Below are positions 26,391-34,493 of a DNA stretch of 64,000 bases, piece after piece. The position numbers and the translations under genes were made by a program. The stretch comes from an uncultured Caldilineaceae bacterium. Lineage in GTDB: Bacteria; Chloroflexota; Anaerolineae; Caldilineales; Caldilineaceae. The notes under the pieces are model-generated. The model worked only from the letters and a program-made list of their open reading frames with translations, ran no database searches and was not told where the DNA came from. Position 1 is the first letter of the stretch. Every line of letters starts with the position of its first letter. The stretch lies in assembly GCA_951813625.1 (NCBI GenBank), contig CATOTS010000029.1, forward strand, positions 1-64,000, written 5' to 3'.

Positions 26391-26520
26391 GGGGCGCTGG
26401 GCCGCCGGTTGCACAGGGCTGCACTAGAACCCACACCTGGCGGCGTGTGGAGGGGTGTCAGGGGGGCGTTGCGGGGGGAGTCCCCCCGCACAAGGGAGGG
26501 CCGCAGGCCCGACCGTCCAA
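26391..26520 (+). repeat. Intergenic repeat, copy B
   Basis: Shares with copy A both the left half (GGGCCGC-GGTTGCACAG-like) and the palindromic core with GAGGGCCGCAGGCCCGACCG, then ends in a CCAGTGG-type word. It lies in the gene-free stretch 25575-26857, whose first part (about 25970-26150) is AT-rich with no recognisable gene. Confidence 0.7.
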
Positions 26521-26671
26521 GCTGCAGTGGCCAGTGGTCAGTGGCCAGAAACTGCAGGGGGCGATGCTCTCCGGTCGAACGCGCGATCGGCTGGCGACGC
26601 GCACACGCGGCCGTATCGCCCACGCTGGCGTTGGCGACACACTGGAATCGCGCACACCCGGCGGCGGGGTA

Positions 26672-26845
26672 TCAGGGGGGCGTTGCGGGGGGAGTCCCCC
26701 CGCACAAGGGAGGGCCGCAGGCCCGACCGTCGAGAAGGAATCAGAAAGGCGAGTTTTCCCACTTCGCCAGAGCATGGGGCGTGGGCCGGCCACGACTTGG
26801 TTTCAACCCGAGGCATGGGAATTTGTACTCCAATCTTGGACTGAA
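26672..26845 (+). repeat. Intergenic repeat, copy C
   Basis: Matches copy A from the palindromic core through CAACCCGAGGCATGGG to TTGGACTGA. A 60-bp stretch before it (about 26611-26670) also repeats sequence found at about 26337-26400 before copy B. The ISKra4-type element begins 12 bp after its end. Confidence 0.7.
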
Positions 26846-26857
26846 ACCGCATCGGGC

Positions 26858-28311
26858 GGGTGCATCCGAGATTTTTGCGAGAGGGAGGGAGTTGTAGACT
26901 AAAGGGAGGATAAACAAAGGGAAAGAGAGGGAGGTCAAGATGGGCAAGGAAAAGGCGAGGGCGAAGTTTTTGGGGAAGGCGGAAGCTGTATTTGAGCGGA
27001 TGTGGTCGTGGGGAGCAGAGCACACGGAGGCTACGCTGGACGAGATGGCGGCGGAGTTGGTGCCGCAGCGTCAGGAGTTGATGGGGGAATTGCTGGGGGA
27101 ATTAGTGCAGCAACATGGGGATGGGAGGTATGAAGAGGTGGTCTGTCTGGATTGTGGGGAGAAGATGAAGTCGAGTGGACGGCGGAGGCGGAAGGTGTTA
27201 CATGCCGAAGGGGAGGTGAAGATCGAGCGGGGCTATCACCGTTGTCCGGAATGTGGGCGAGGGATTTTTCCCCCTGGATCGAAGGCTCCAGCTGACGCGG
27301 CGTAGTTGGACGCCGGCGACGATTGCCCAAGCGCTGCGGATGAGCGTAGAGATACCCTCGTATGCGCGGGCTGCGGCCCAGTTTAGCGAGTTGACGCATG
27401 TTGGTCTGTCCACGAGTAGTCTGCAGGAGTTGGTCAAAGCGTATGGCGGGCAACTGGTGGAGCGCCAGGCGGAAGAAGCGCAGGCAACGATGGAGATGCC
27501 GAGTAAGGAGGGAGGGGAGGTCAGGCGTGAGATACCGGAGCCGCCGAGTGCGGCCATGAACATCTCGATGGATGGGGCGATGGTCAATATACGCGGCGAA
27601 GGTTGGAAAGAGGTGAAAACGGTAGCGGTGTCGGCGATACGGCATCTGAATGATAGGGTGACAGGCGAAGCAACCACCCTGTTAAGCGAGCATAGCTATC
27701 GGGCCGGGTTGTGGGATGCGAGCGAATTTTGTCAGCAGCAGTGGGCTGAAGCCTGTTGTCGGGGCGTGGAGAAGGCTGGCTATCTGAGCAGTGTCAACGA
27801 CGGCGCAGCCTGGATCTGGAACATCGTGCGCATGTGTTATGGCAACTGTGTCGAAATCATCGACTGGTGGCACGCTGTCGAAAAGCTGTGGCTAATCGCC
27901 CAGCACCGGTTCGGCACGGAAACAGAGGAGGCGACAGCATGGGTCTCTGCGCAGAAACAACTCTTAATCGAGGGGAGCCTCCGCCAACTTGTGCGCAACA
28001 TCCGCCTGCTTTACCCCAGAGGAAACACCCTGCCCGACGCTGTGCGCAACGCAACGCACTATCTCTTCCACAATCGCAGACGTATGCGTTACCGCCTCTT
28101 CCGCGAAGCAGGCTATCCCATCGGCAGCGGAACGGTCGAGTCAGCTTGCAAACTGGTCGTTCAACAACGTCTCAAACAGTCGGGCATGCGCTGGTCTCGA
28201 CACGGCGCTCAAGCTATGCTCGCACTACGGGCTACGCTCCTTAGTCAACCCTCCCACCGTTCACTCCCACTAATCGGACTCGCCTGAAATCCAAAAATCC
28301 TGGATGCACCC
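26858..28311. mobile_element. ISKra4-type insertion sequence with target duplication
   Basis: A 1,454-bp element with terminal inverted repeats GGGTGCATCCGAGATTTTTG (26858-26877) and the complement of GGGTGCATCCAGGATTTTTG (28292-28311), 18 of 20 matching. It is flanked by a perfect 8-bp direct repeat CATCGGGC (26850-26857 and 28312-28319). The intact duplication means the copy is where it landed. Its right end is 15 bp from the nuo operon promoter. Confidence 0.9.
26940..28287 (+). pseudogene. ISKra4-family transposase, frame-broken
   Basis: The first part (26940-27305) carries an N-terminal helical domain and a zinc-ribbon with two Cys pairs (CLDCGEKM and YHRCPECGRG). The second (from about 27253) holds FFPLDRRLQLTRRSWTPATI, the Asp of AAMNISMDGAMVNIRGEGW, EIIDWWHAVEKLW and the C-terminal hallmark PIGSGTVESACKLVVQQRLK. 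Dropping one G in CGAGGGATTTTT (near 27252) joins them as CGRGFFPLDR. A programmed shift cannot be excluded, but the extra G fits the other breaks in this window. The start is ATG 26940 after GGGAGG. Confidence 0.85.
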
Positions 28312-28326
28312 CATCGGGCGTGGGCT

Positions 28327-28356
28327 TTGACAATAGATTTCGGTTCGTGCTAGAAT
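28327..28356 (+). promoter_or_regulatory. Sigma-70 promoter of the complete nuo operon
   Basis: TTGACA (28327-28332) and TAGAAT (28351-28356) with an 18-bp spacer lie 70 bp before the nuoA ATG. The -35 is a perfect consensus. The promoter lies just outside the ISKra4-type element, so the insertion removed or replaced whatever was upstream but left the core promoter. Confidence 0.65.
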
Positions 28357-28425
28357 GAAATCGTTCGTGTAAAATTGCACGAACAGTCCCCACTCAGTTT
28401 TGGAGCGCCGCAGAGGAAAACCGGC

Positions 28426-28782
28426 ATGGCAAGCGATTACCTGCCACTGCTCATACTGATTGTTCTGGCGGCCGGATTCGGCGTCATTGCCATCGGCCTG
28501 CCCTCGCTGCTCGGTCCGCGGGAACGAAACAAACAGAAGCTGGAGCCGTACGAGTCGGGAATTATCCCCTTCGCCGACGCGCGGCGCCGTTTTCCGGTCA
28601 AGTATTACCTCGTGGCGATGCTCTTTCTGATCTTCGATATCGAGGTAATCTTCCTCTACCCGTGGGCCGCGGTCCTCAGAGATCTTCGTGTGTTCGCTCT
28701 CGTGGCGATGATACCCTTTTTCATCGTTCTCGTGGTCGGATTCCTCTATGAATGGAAGAAGGGCGCGCTCGATTGGGATTAG
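28426..28782 (+). CDS. nuoA: NuoA, complex I membrane subunit (set 2)
   Basis: 118 residues starting at ATG 28426 after AGAGGAAAA. It shows the usual LEPYESGIIPFADARRRFPV, KYYLVAMLFLIFDIEVIFLY and PWAAVLRDLRVF lines and the ending YEWKKGALDWD. It is first in the full operon A-B-CD-EF-G-H-I-J-K-L-M-N. It is clearly related to, but distinct from, the set-1 NuoA. Confidence 0.96.
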   Translation: MASDYLPLLILIVLAAGFGVIAIGLPSLLGPRERNKQKLEPYESGIIPFADARRRFPVKYYLVAMLFLIFDIEVIFLYPWAAVLRDLRVFALVAMIPFFIVLVVGFLYEWKKGALDWD

Positions 28783-28942
28783 CGGTCCGGGCCGTCGGGT
28801 GAAGGCTGCGGACTAACGGGCGACGCCGGCGAACGGGCATGCGGGATCCAGAGATGGGTCCCGGCCCGAGTAGGCGTATCGACGTGACCGGCAGTTGGCG
28901 CCGCCCGCAGGTTCCGGCAAGGGCGAAACCGAAGGAATTCAA

Positions 28943-29470
28943 ATGGGCCTAGAAGAGAAAGTTCCTGAAGGCATCATGACGTCTACGCTTGACAGCGTGC
29001 TCAACTGGGGGCGCGCCAACAGCACGTGGCCGCTTCTTTTTGGGCTGGCGTGTTGCGCGATGGAGATGATTGCCACTGGGACCGCTCGCCACGACATTGC
29101 ACGCTACGGCTCGGAGCTGTTTCGCGCCAGCCCGCGCCAGGCCGACCTGATGATCGTTTCCGGCCGCGTGAGCAACAAGATGGCGCCGGTGATCAAGCGC
29201 ATCTACGACCAGATGCCGGCGCCGAAATGGGTGATCGCGATGGGTATCTGCGCCAGCGCCGGCGGCCCCTTCAACAACTACGCCATCATTCAGGGCGTGG
29301 ACAAGATCATTCCGGTTGACGTTTACGTGCCCGGCTGCCCGCCGCGGCCCGAGTCGCTGCTGTATGCGCTCGACAAGCTGCGCGCCAAGCAGGCGCTGGA
29401 GACGGTCGGGACGGCGCGGGCGGTAGTTGAACGGACGGCGGTTGACGAGATCATGCCTCTGGGGGCGTAA
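28943..29470 (+). CDS. nuoB: NuoB, complex I iron-sulfur subunit
   Basis: Carries the N2 cluster that passes electrons to quinone. The 175-residue product has the tandem cysteines in [20 protein letters not shown], the third in [16 protein letters not shown] and the fourth in [35 protein letters not shown] is also diagnostic. The start is ATG 28943 after AAGGAATTCAA. It is the only nuoB in the window. The 160-bp gap to nuoA holds no gene. Confidence 0.97.
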   Translation: MGLEEKVPEGIMTSTLDSVLNWGRANSTWPLLFGLACCAMEMIATGTARHDIARYGSELFRASPRQADLMIVSGRVSNKMAPVIKRIYDQMPAPKWVIAMGICASAGGPFNNYAIIQGVDKIIPVDVYVPGCPPRPESLLYALDKLRAKQALETVGTARAVVERTAVDEIMPLGA

Positions 29471-29516
29471 GAACAGCGCCGGGCACGACCGGCCCGGCGA
29501 ACGCTGAGGAGGCGAG

Positions 29517-31370
29517 ATGCCTCTCGATGTTGCACCGATTCTTCGTTCATACGAGACGCAGCGCACGCTGAACCCGCCCGGCATTCCTGCGCTTGCGCCG
29601 TTGCCCACGGGCGAGACCGACGATACACGGCGTCTGTGCGAGCGGTTCGGCGAGGAGGTCGTTGCCGCCGGACTGCACAACGGCAACCAGGTCGTCCACG
29701 TCGGGCCGGCGCAGCTGAAAGCGATCGCTGCGTTTCTGCGCGATGATCCCCAACTTCAGTATGAGACACTTATAGACGTAACGGGTTTGGACCGTTCGCG
29801 CCTGCCGCTGAACGGCGAGGGCGTCCGCTTTCAGACTGTATACCAGTTCCGTTCCTATGCGCGCAATCAGCACCTGACGCTCGTTGTCGACTGCGCGGAC
29901 GGCGGGGGCGGCGACGGCGAGCAGCCGCAGGTGGACAGCCTGGCGGGCGTATACCGGGGCGCAGAGTGGCCGGAGCGCGAGGTCTACGATCTGATGGGTA
30001 TCCGCTTTGACGGCCACCCCGACCCGCGCCGGATTCTGATGCCGAAGAGCTGGCACAATCATCCGCTGCAGAAGCAGTCACCGCTGGGGGGTGAAGAGGT
30101 CCCGTTCACGTTCACGTGGGACGATCCCGAGTTTGAGACGCTCGGCACGCAGATTCTTGCGGCTGAGAGCGCAGCGCCGGACCTGCCGCCGGGGATGAGT
30201 CGGGAGAACATGGTAATCAACATGGGGCCGCACCATCCGAGCACGCACGGGGTGCTGCGCCTGGTGGTCGAGCTGGACGGTGAGCGGGTCGTCAGCATCG
30301 ATCCGGACCTGGGTTATCTTCATTCCGGCTTTGAGAAGACGGGCGAGAACAAGCGATACAAGGACTTTGTCTATTATACGGACCGCATGGACTATCTCTC
30401 GTCCATGTCGAACAATTTGGGCTACTGCCTGACGGTCGAGCAAATGCTGGGCCTGGAGATTCCGGAACGGGCGCAGGTGATCCGGGTGATCATGGCGGAG
30501 ATGCAGCGGATCGCTTCCCATCTTTTCTGGCTGGCGACGCATGTGCTGGATGTTTCGGGGACGGGCATGAGCCTGTTGATGTACGCGACGCGCGAGCGGG
30601 AACGGATCCTGGACCTGTTCGAGATGGCATGCGGTGCGCGCCTGACGGTCAGCTACATTCGTATCGGCGGTGTGTGGCAGGACTTGCCGGACGCTTTTGT
30701 CGGCGAGCTGAAGGATTTCATCCGGCTGATGCCGGAGAAGATCAGCGAATATGAGTCGATGCTGACCGATGCGCCGCTGTGGCAGGAGCGCCTGACGGAG
30801 GTCGGTCATGTCAGCCGCGAGGATGCGCTTTCGATGGGGCTGACGGGACCGATGCTGCGGGGGAGCGGGGTCGACTGGGACCTGCGGCGCGACCGGCCGT
30901 ACACGGGCTATGAGGGCTATGAGTTCGAGGTGCCGACGAGCGACCGCGGCGACTGCTATGGCCGCTATCGTGTGCGTGTGGAGGAGTTGCGGCAGAGCGT
31001 CCGCATTCTTGAGCAGGCGGTCGGAAATCTGCCGAGCGGCCTGTACAAATCGAACAATCGGAAGGTGGCGGCGCCGCCGCGGGCTGAGCTTGACGTCAGC
31101 ATGGAGGCCCTGATTCACCATTTCAAATTGATGACCGAGGGCTTCCACGTTTCGCCTGGTTACTTATATAACGGCATCGAGAGCAGTAAGGGGGAGCTCG
31201 GCTTCTTCGTGTACAGCGACGGTTCGGCCAAGCCGTACCGTCTGCACGTGCGCGGGCCCAGCTTCAACAACCTGTACGCGATCGACCATATCAGCCGGGG
31301 CGAGATGCTTTCGGACGTCGTGACCAACATCGGCTCGATTGATATTGTGCTGGGCGAAGTGGACCGGTGA
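29517..31370 (+). CDS. nuoCD: NuoCD, fused complex I peripheral subunits
   Basis: One 617-residue frame joins NuoC (about residues 1-210: YQFRSYARNQHLTLVVDCAD, PEREVYDLMGIRFDGHPDPR, RRILMPKSW) to NuoD (from MVINMGPHHPSTHGVLRLVV). NuoD carries the quinone-pocket His and the lines GYLHSGFEKTGENKRYKDFV, QRIASHLFWLATHVLDVSGT, GDCYGRYRVRVEELRQSVRI and the ending NIGSIDIVLGEVDR. The linker near 195-215 is short. NuoCD fusion is known from enterobacteria, so function is likely normal. A strong GAGGAGGCGAG precedes the ATG. Confidence 0.96.
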   Translation: MPLDVAPILRSYETQRTLNPPGIPALAPLPTGETDDTRRLCERFGEEVVAAGLHNGNQVVHVGPAQLKAIAAFLRDDPQLQYETLIDVTGLDRSRLPLNGEGVRFQTVYQFRSYARNQHLTLVVDCADGGGGDGEQPQVDSLAGVYRGAEWPEREVYDLMGIRFDGHPDPRRILMPKSWHNHPLQKQSPLGGEEVPFTFTWDDPEFETLGTQILAAESAAPDLPPGMSRENMVINMGPHHPSTHGVLRLVVELDGERVVSIDPDLGYLHSGFEKTGENKRYKDFVYYTDRMDYLSSMSNNLGYCLTVEQMLGLEIPERAQVIRVIMAEMQRIASHLFWLATHVLDVSGTGMSLLMYATRERERILDLFEMACGARLTVSYIRIGGVWQDLPDAFVGELKDFIRLMPEKISEYESMLTDAPLWQERLTEVGHVSREDALSMGLTGPMLRGSGVDWDLRRDRPYTGYEGYEFEVPTSDRGDCYGRYRVRVEELRQSVRILEQAVGNLPSGLYKSNNRKVAAPPRAELDVSMEALIHHFKLMTEGFHVSPGYLYNGIESSKGELGFFVYSDGSAKPYRLHVRGPSFNNLYAIDHISRGEMLSDVVTNIGSIDIVLGEVDR

Positions 31371-31447
31371 GGGCAGGGGATAGTGGCAGGGGATAGTTCG
31401 GTGCCCTTTCTTGGTTTGAATTGTAGGGAGCTGGCGGGGAATTGGGA

Positions 31448-33424
31448 ATGATAACGGAAGTGATGCGGCAGGAGATTGGAGAGATACTGGCGCGCTACCC
31501 GGAAGGGCGGCAGCGCTCGGGGATACTTCCGGCGCTCTATGTCATTCAGCGCGAGTTCGGTTACTGCCCGGTCGAGGCGCAGGACGAGCTGGCGGAGATT
31601 CTCGGCATCGCGCCGGCGGAGGTGGGCGCGGTGGTCGGCTTCTACAATATGCTGCACGCGGAGCCGAAGGGCGAGTACCACATCGAGGTATGCACGAACG
31701 TTCCCTGTATGCTGCGGGGCGGCAACCAGTGTTTGCACAATTTTGAGAACACGCTGGGCATTCACCACGGGGAGAAGACGGACGACGGTCAGTTCGCGCT
31801 CGACCACATGGAGTGTCTGGGCTCGTGCGGCACGGCGCCGATGGCGATCGTGACGGACCAGAAGAGCGGCCAGATCCGTTACTTTGAGAATCTCAGCTCG
31901 GCCGAGGATGTGGGCAGGGTGATCCAGCTGCTCAAGGCGGGCGATGGCTTCGCCGAGCTGGCGCGCTGGACGCCGCAGGCCGATCCCGGTAACGAGGGCA
32001 CGGCGGACACTCCCTATCGCACGGGCGGCATGGAGCCGCGCTACCTGATGGCGCGGCTCAACGAGGCGGACAGCCACAGGATCGAGACGTACGAGGCGGA
32101 CGGCGGCTACGAGACGGCGCGCCGGGTGCTGAGCGAGGTCGAGCCGGCCGACATGGTGGAGGAGATCAAGGCGAGCGGCATTCGCGGGCGCGGCGGCGCG
32201 GGCTTTCCGACCGGCATCAAGTGGGGCTTTCTGCCGCAGGGCGTCTTTCCGCGCTACCTGGTTGTCAACGCCGACGAATCGGAGCCGGGCACCTTCAAAG
32301 ACCGCATCATCATGGAGTATGACCCGCACCAGCTGATCGAGGGGATCATCCTGAGTGCGCATGCGATCGAGTCGGAGAAGGCGTTCATCTATATACGCGG
32401 TGAATACTACTTTGCTTACACGCGTATGGAAGCGGCGCTGGCGGAGGCGACCGAGAAGGGCTATTTGGGCGACAACGTGTTCGGCAGCGGCAAGAAGCTG
32501 GACGTGGTGCTGCACCGCGGCGCGGGCGCGTACGAATGCGGCGAGGAGACGGCGCAGCTTTCGAGCCTGGAGGGTTATCGAGGGCAGCCGCGGCTCAAAC
32601 CGCCGTTTCCGGCGGTCGAGGGTCTGTACGCCAAGCCGACGATTGTCAACAACGTGGAGTCGATCTGCAACGTTACGCACGTGATGCGGCTGGGGGTCGA
32701 GTGGTACAAGGGGTTCGGGACCGATCGCAGCCCGGGCATGCGGATTTTCTGTTTGAGCGGGAACGTCAAGCGGCCCGGCCTGTATGAGCTGCCGCACGCG
32801 ACGCCGTTGAGCGTACTGGTCAACGAGTACGGCGGCGGCCCGCAGGATGAGGGGAGCGCGATCAAGGCGATCGTGCCCGGCGGTCTGTCGATGAAGCTGC
32901 TCAAGCCGGACCAGTTCGATACGCCGCTCGATTTTGAGAGCGTGACCGAGGCCGGTTCGCTGCTCGGCTCGGCGGGCGTGATCGCGATCGACGAGCGCAC
33001 CTCGATGGTGGAGATAGCGCGGCGGACGCTGGGCTTTTATCGAGAGGAGAGCTGCGGCAAGTGCACGCCCTGCCGCGAGGGCACGGCGTGGCTGGAGAAG
33101 ATTCTGTTGCGGATCGAGGAGGGGCAGGGCCGGGGCAAGGACCTGGAGTTGATGGAATATATTGCCGACAACATTGCGGGCAAGAGTTTCTGCCCGTTCG
33201 GCGAGGCGTCGGTGTGGGGATTGCAGAGCAATTTGCTCAAGTACCGGGACGAGTTCAGCGCGCAGATCGAGAGTTCGAATCCGGACGAGGTCGTGCCGGA
33301 GCTGCCGATACGGCCGGCGTACCGGCCGGACGTGCACGAGCCGAGCGGTCTGCGCGACAGCACGTTTGCGCCGTCGGGTGGGAATATCGTGCTGCATGAC
33401 GATCTGATCTCGGCGGACGATTGA
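31448..33424 (+). CDS. nuoEF: NuoEF, fused NADH-binding subunits
   Basis: One 658-residue frame. Residues 1 to about 170 are NuoE, with N1a ligands in EVCTNVPCMLRGG and MECLGSCGTAP. From about 200 it is NuoF: GIRGRGGAGFPTGIKWGF (FMN/NADH loop), VNADESEPGTFKDR, GAYECGEETAQLSSLEGYRG, and N3 cluster ligands ESCGKCTPCREGT plus the Cys of SFCPFGE. No internal start with a ribosome site is obvious at the junction. A tail of about 50 residues follows the last Cys. ATG 31448 was chosen over the in-frame TTG 31442. This fusion is less common than NuoCD. Confidence 0.95.
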   Translation: MITEVMRQEIGEILARYPEGRQRSGILPALYVIQREFGYCPVEAQDELAEILGIAPAEVGAVVGFYNMLHAEPKGEYHIEVCTNVPCMLRGGNQCLHNFENTLGIHHGEKTDDGQFALDHMECLGSCGTAPMAIVTDQKSGQIRYFENLSSAEDVGRVIQLLKAGDGFAELARWTPQADPGNEGTADTPYRTGGMEPRYLMARLNEADSHRIETYEADGGYETARRVLSEVEPADMVEEIKASGIRGRGGAGFPTGIKWGFLPQGVFPRYLVVNADESEPGTFKDRIIMEYDPHQLIEGIILSAHAIESEKAFIYIRGEYYFAYTRMEAALAEATEKGYLGDNVFGSGKKLDVVLHRGAGAYECGEETAQLSSLEGYRGQPRLKPPFPAVEGLYAKPTIVNNVESICNVTHVMRLGVEWYKGFGTDRSPGMRIFCLSGNVKRPGLYELPHATPLSVLVNEYGGGPQDEGSAIKAIVPGGLSMKLLKPDQFDTPLDFESVTEAGSLLGSAGVIAIDERTSMVEIARRTLGFYREESCGKCTPCREGTAWLEKILLRIEEGQGRGKDLELMEYIADNIAGKSFCPFGEASVWGLQSNLLKYRDEFSAQIESSNPDEVVPELPIRPAYRPDVHEPSGLRDSTFAPSGGNIVLHDDLISADD

Positions 33425-33432
33425 GGGATTGA

Positions 33433-34128
33433 ATGATGGTAACGGCTGCGCCGCCGGTTGCGGCTGAAACAGTCGAGCAGGTCAAGGCTGAGAAGCGCAA
33501 AACGGGGAATACGATTCTGCCTGTAGTGCCGGTGGAGGGTGTGCCCCTGCGGCGTTTTACGCTGGATGAGTACCATGAGCTGATTAAGATTGGTTTTTTC
33601 GACGAGGACGAACGAGTTGAGTTACTCGAAGGATTCCTGGTGTCCATGAGTCCAAACTATCCCCCGCACATTCGGACTGTCATTCGATTGCAACGAGTTT
33701 TTGCGACCTTTCTGACGCGTGACGACTTGGAAATCCGGGTACAAGGCCCGGTTTCCGTTCCTGAAATGATGACCGAGCCCGAGCCGGACCTGGTGATTTC
33801 CAGGGAGTCAGGCAGCGACTTCGAAGAGCGCCACCCCTATCCGGGCGATATTCTCCTGCTGATGGAGGTTTCGGATTCGAGCCTGGCCTACGACCGCACG
33901 CGTAAAGGGGCAATTTACGCGCAGGCGGGCATAGCGGAGTACTGGATCTGGAATCTGGTGGACGGTCAATTGGAAGTCTACCGAGACCCCCATTCGCCAT
34001 CTGCGGGCGGTGCGGTCTACCAGACGAAACTGACTTTTCACCGTGGAGAGACCGTCCAACCGCTGGCGTTTCCCGATTTCGACGTGGCGGTTGACGATGT
34101 TTTGCCGCCCGCGCCGGATGCTGCCTGA
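33433..34128 (+). CDS. Uma2 family (DUF820) putative nuclease
   Basis: The 231-residue product belongs to a family predicted to have a PD-(D/E)XK nuclease fold, common in Cyanobacteria and Chloroflexota. Typical lines are LRRFTLDEYHELIKIGFFDE, DERVELLEGFLVSMSP, EPEPDLVISRESG (catalytic Asp), DILLLMEVSDSSLAYDRTRK (Glu-x-Ser/Lys part) and KGAIYAQAGIAEYWIWNLVD. It lies 8 bp after nuoF inside the operon but has no link to respiration, so it is probably an inserted passenger. Its cellular role is unknown. Confidence 0.88.
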   Translation: MMVTAAPPVAAETVEQVKAEKRKTGNTILPVVPVEGVPLRRFTLDEYHELIKIGFFDEDERVELLEGFLVSMSPNYPPHIRTVIRLQRVFATFLTRDDLEIRVQGPVSVPEMMTEPEPDLVISRESGSDFEERHPYPGDILLLMEVSDSSLAYDRTRKGAIYAQAGIAEYWIWNLVDGQLEVYRDPHSPSAGGAVYQTKLTFHRGETVQPLAFPDFDVAVDDVLPPAPDAA

Positions 34129-34165
34129 CCCCCATTACTAGCTGCTCTACCAGCGGGAAGCTAGC

Positions 34166-34453
34166 ATGGAAATCATTCTTGTCGGTCTTCTTGTAGCGTT
34201 GGTCAGCATGGTCGCCGCTGGCGTCGTGGCAAGAAATAAGGGCAGAAGCGCGTGTCTTTGGGTGGTGATAGCTTTCTTACTGGGGCCGATTCCACTCATC
34301 GTTCTCCTTGTTCTTCCGGCGAATCAGGAAGCTCTTGAAAGCCAAGCTGTGCAGGCCGGCACAATGAAGCATTGCCCCTTTTGCGATGAGATAATCCGGG
34401 CAAAGGCAATCAGATGCAGCCATTGCGGTGCGTCACTCGAATACAAAGGGTGA
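34166..34453 (+). CDS. Small membrane protein with C-terminal zinc ribbon
   Basis: 95 residues: an N-terminal helix (EIILVGLLVALVSMVAAGVV), a second helix (CLWVVIAFLLGPIPLIVLLV) and a zinc-ribbon (KHCPFCDEIIRAKAIRCSHC) at the C-terminus. The two CxxC pairs are intact. It sits between the Uma2 gene and nuoG. Similar architecture is widespread and uncharacterised. The start is ATG 34166 after GGGAAG. Confidence 0.75.
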   Translation: MEIILVGLLVALVSMVAAGVVARNKGRSACLWVVIAFLLGPIPLIVLLVLPANQEALESQAVQAGTMKHCPFCDEIIRAKAIRCSHCGASLEYKG

Positions 34454-34493
34454 TTCAGGGGCCGAATCAGACCCTCAAAAAGAAAATAAGGCT

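Noticed and set aside
26458..26845. CRISPR or riboswitch reading of repeat copies B and C
   Set aside because: Only two local copies with unequal flanks, no spacer structure, and no gene directly downstream that such an element would control.
31160..33397. A 745-codon minus-strand open frame opposite nuoEF
   Set aside because: Arg/His/Leu-rich antisense shadow of a high-GC gene; no family motif, while the plus strand encodes all complex I ligands.
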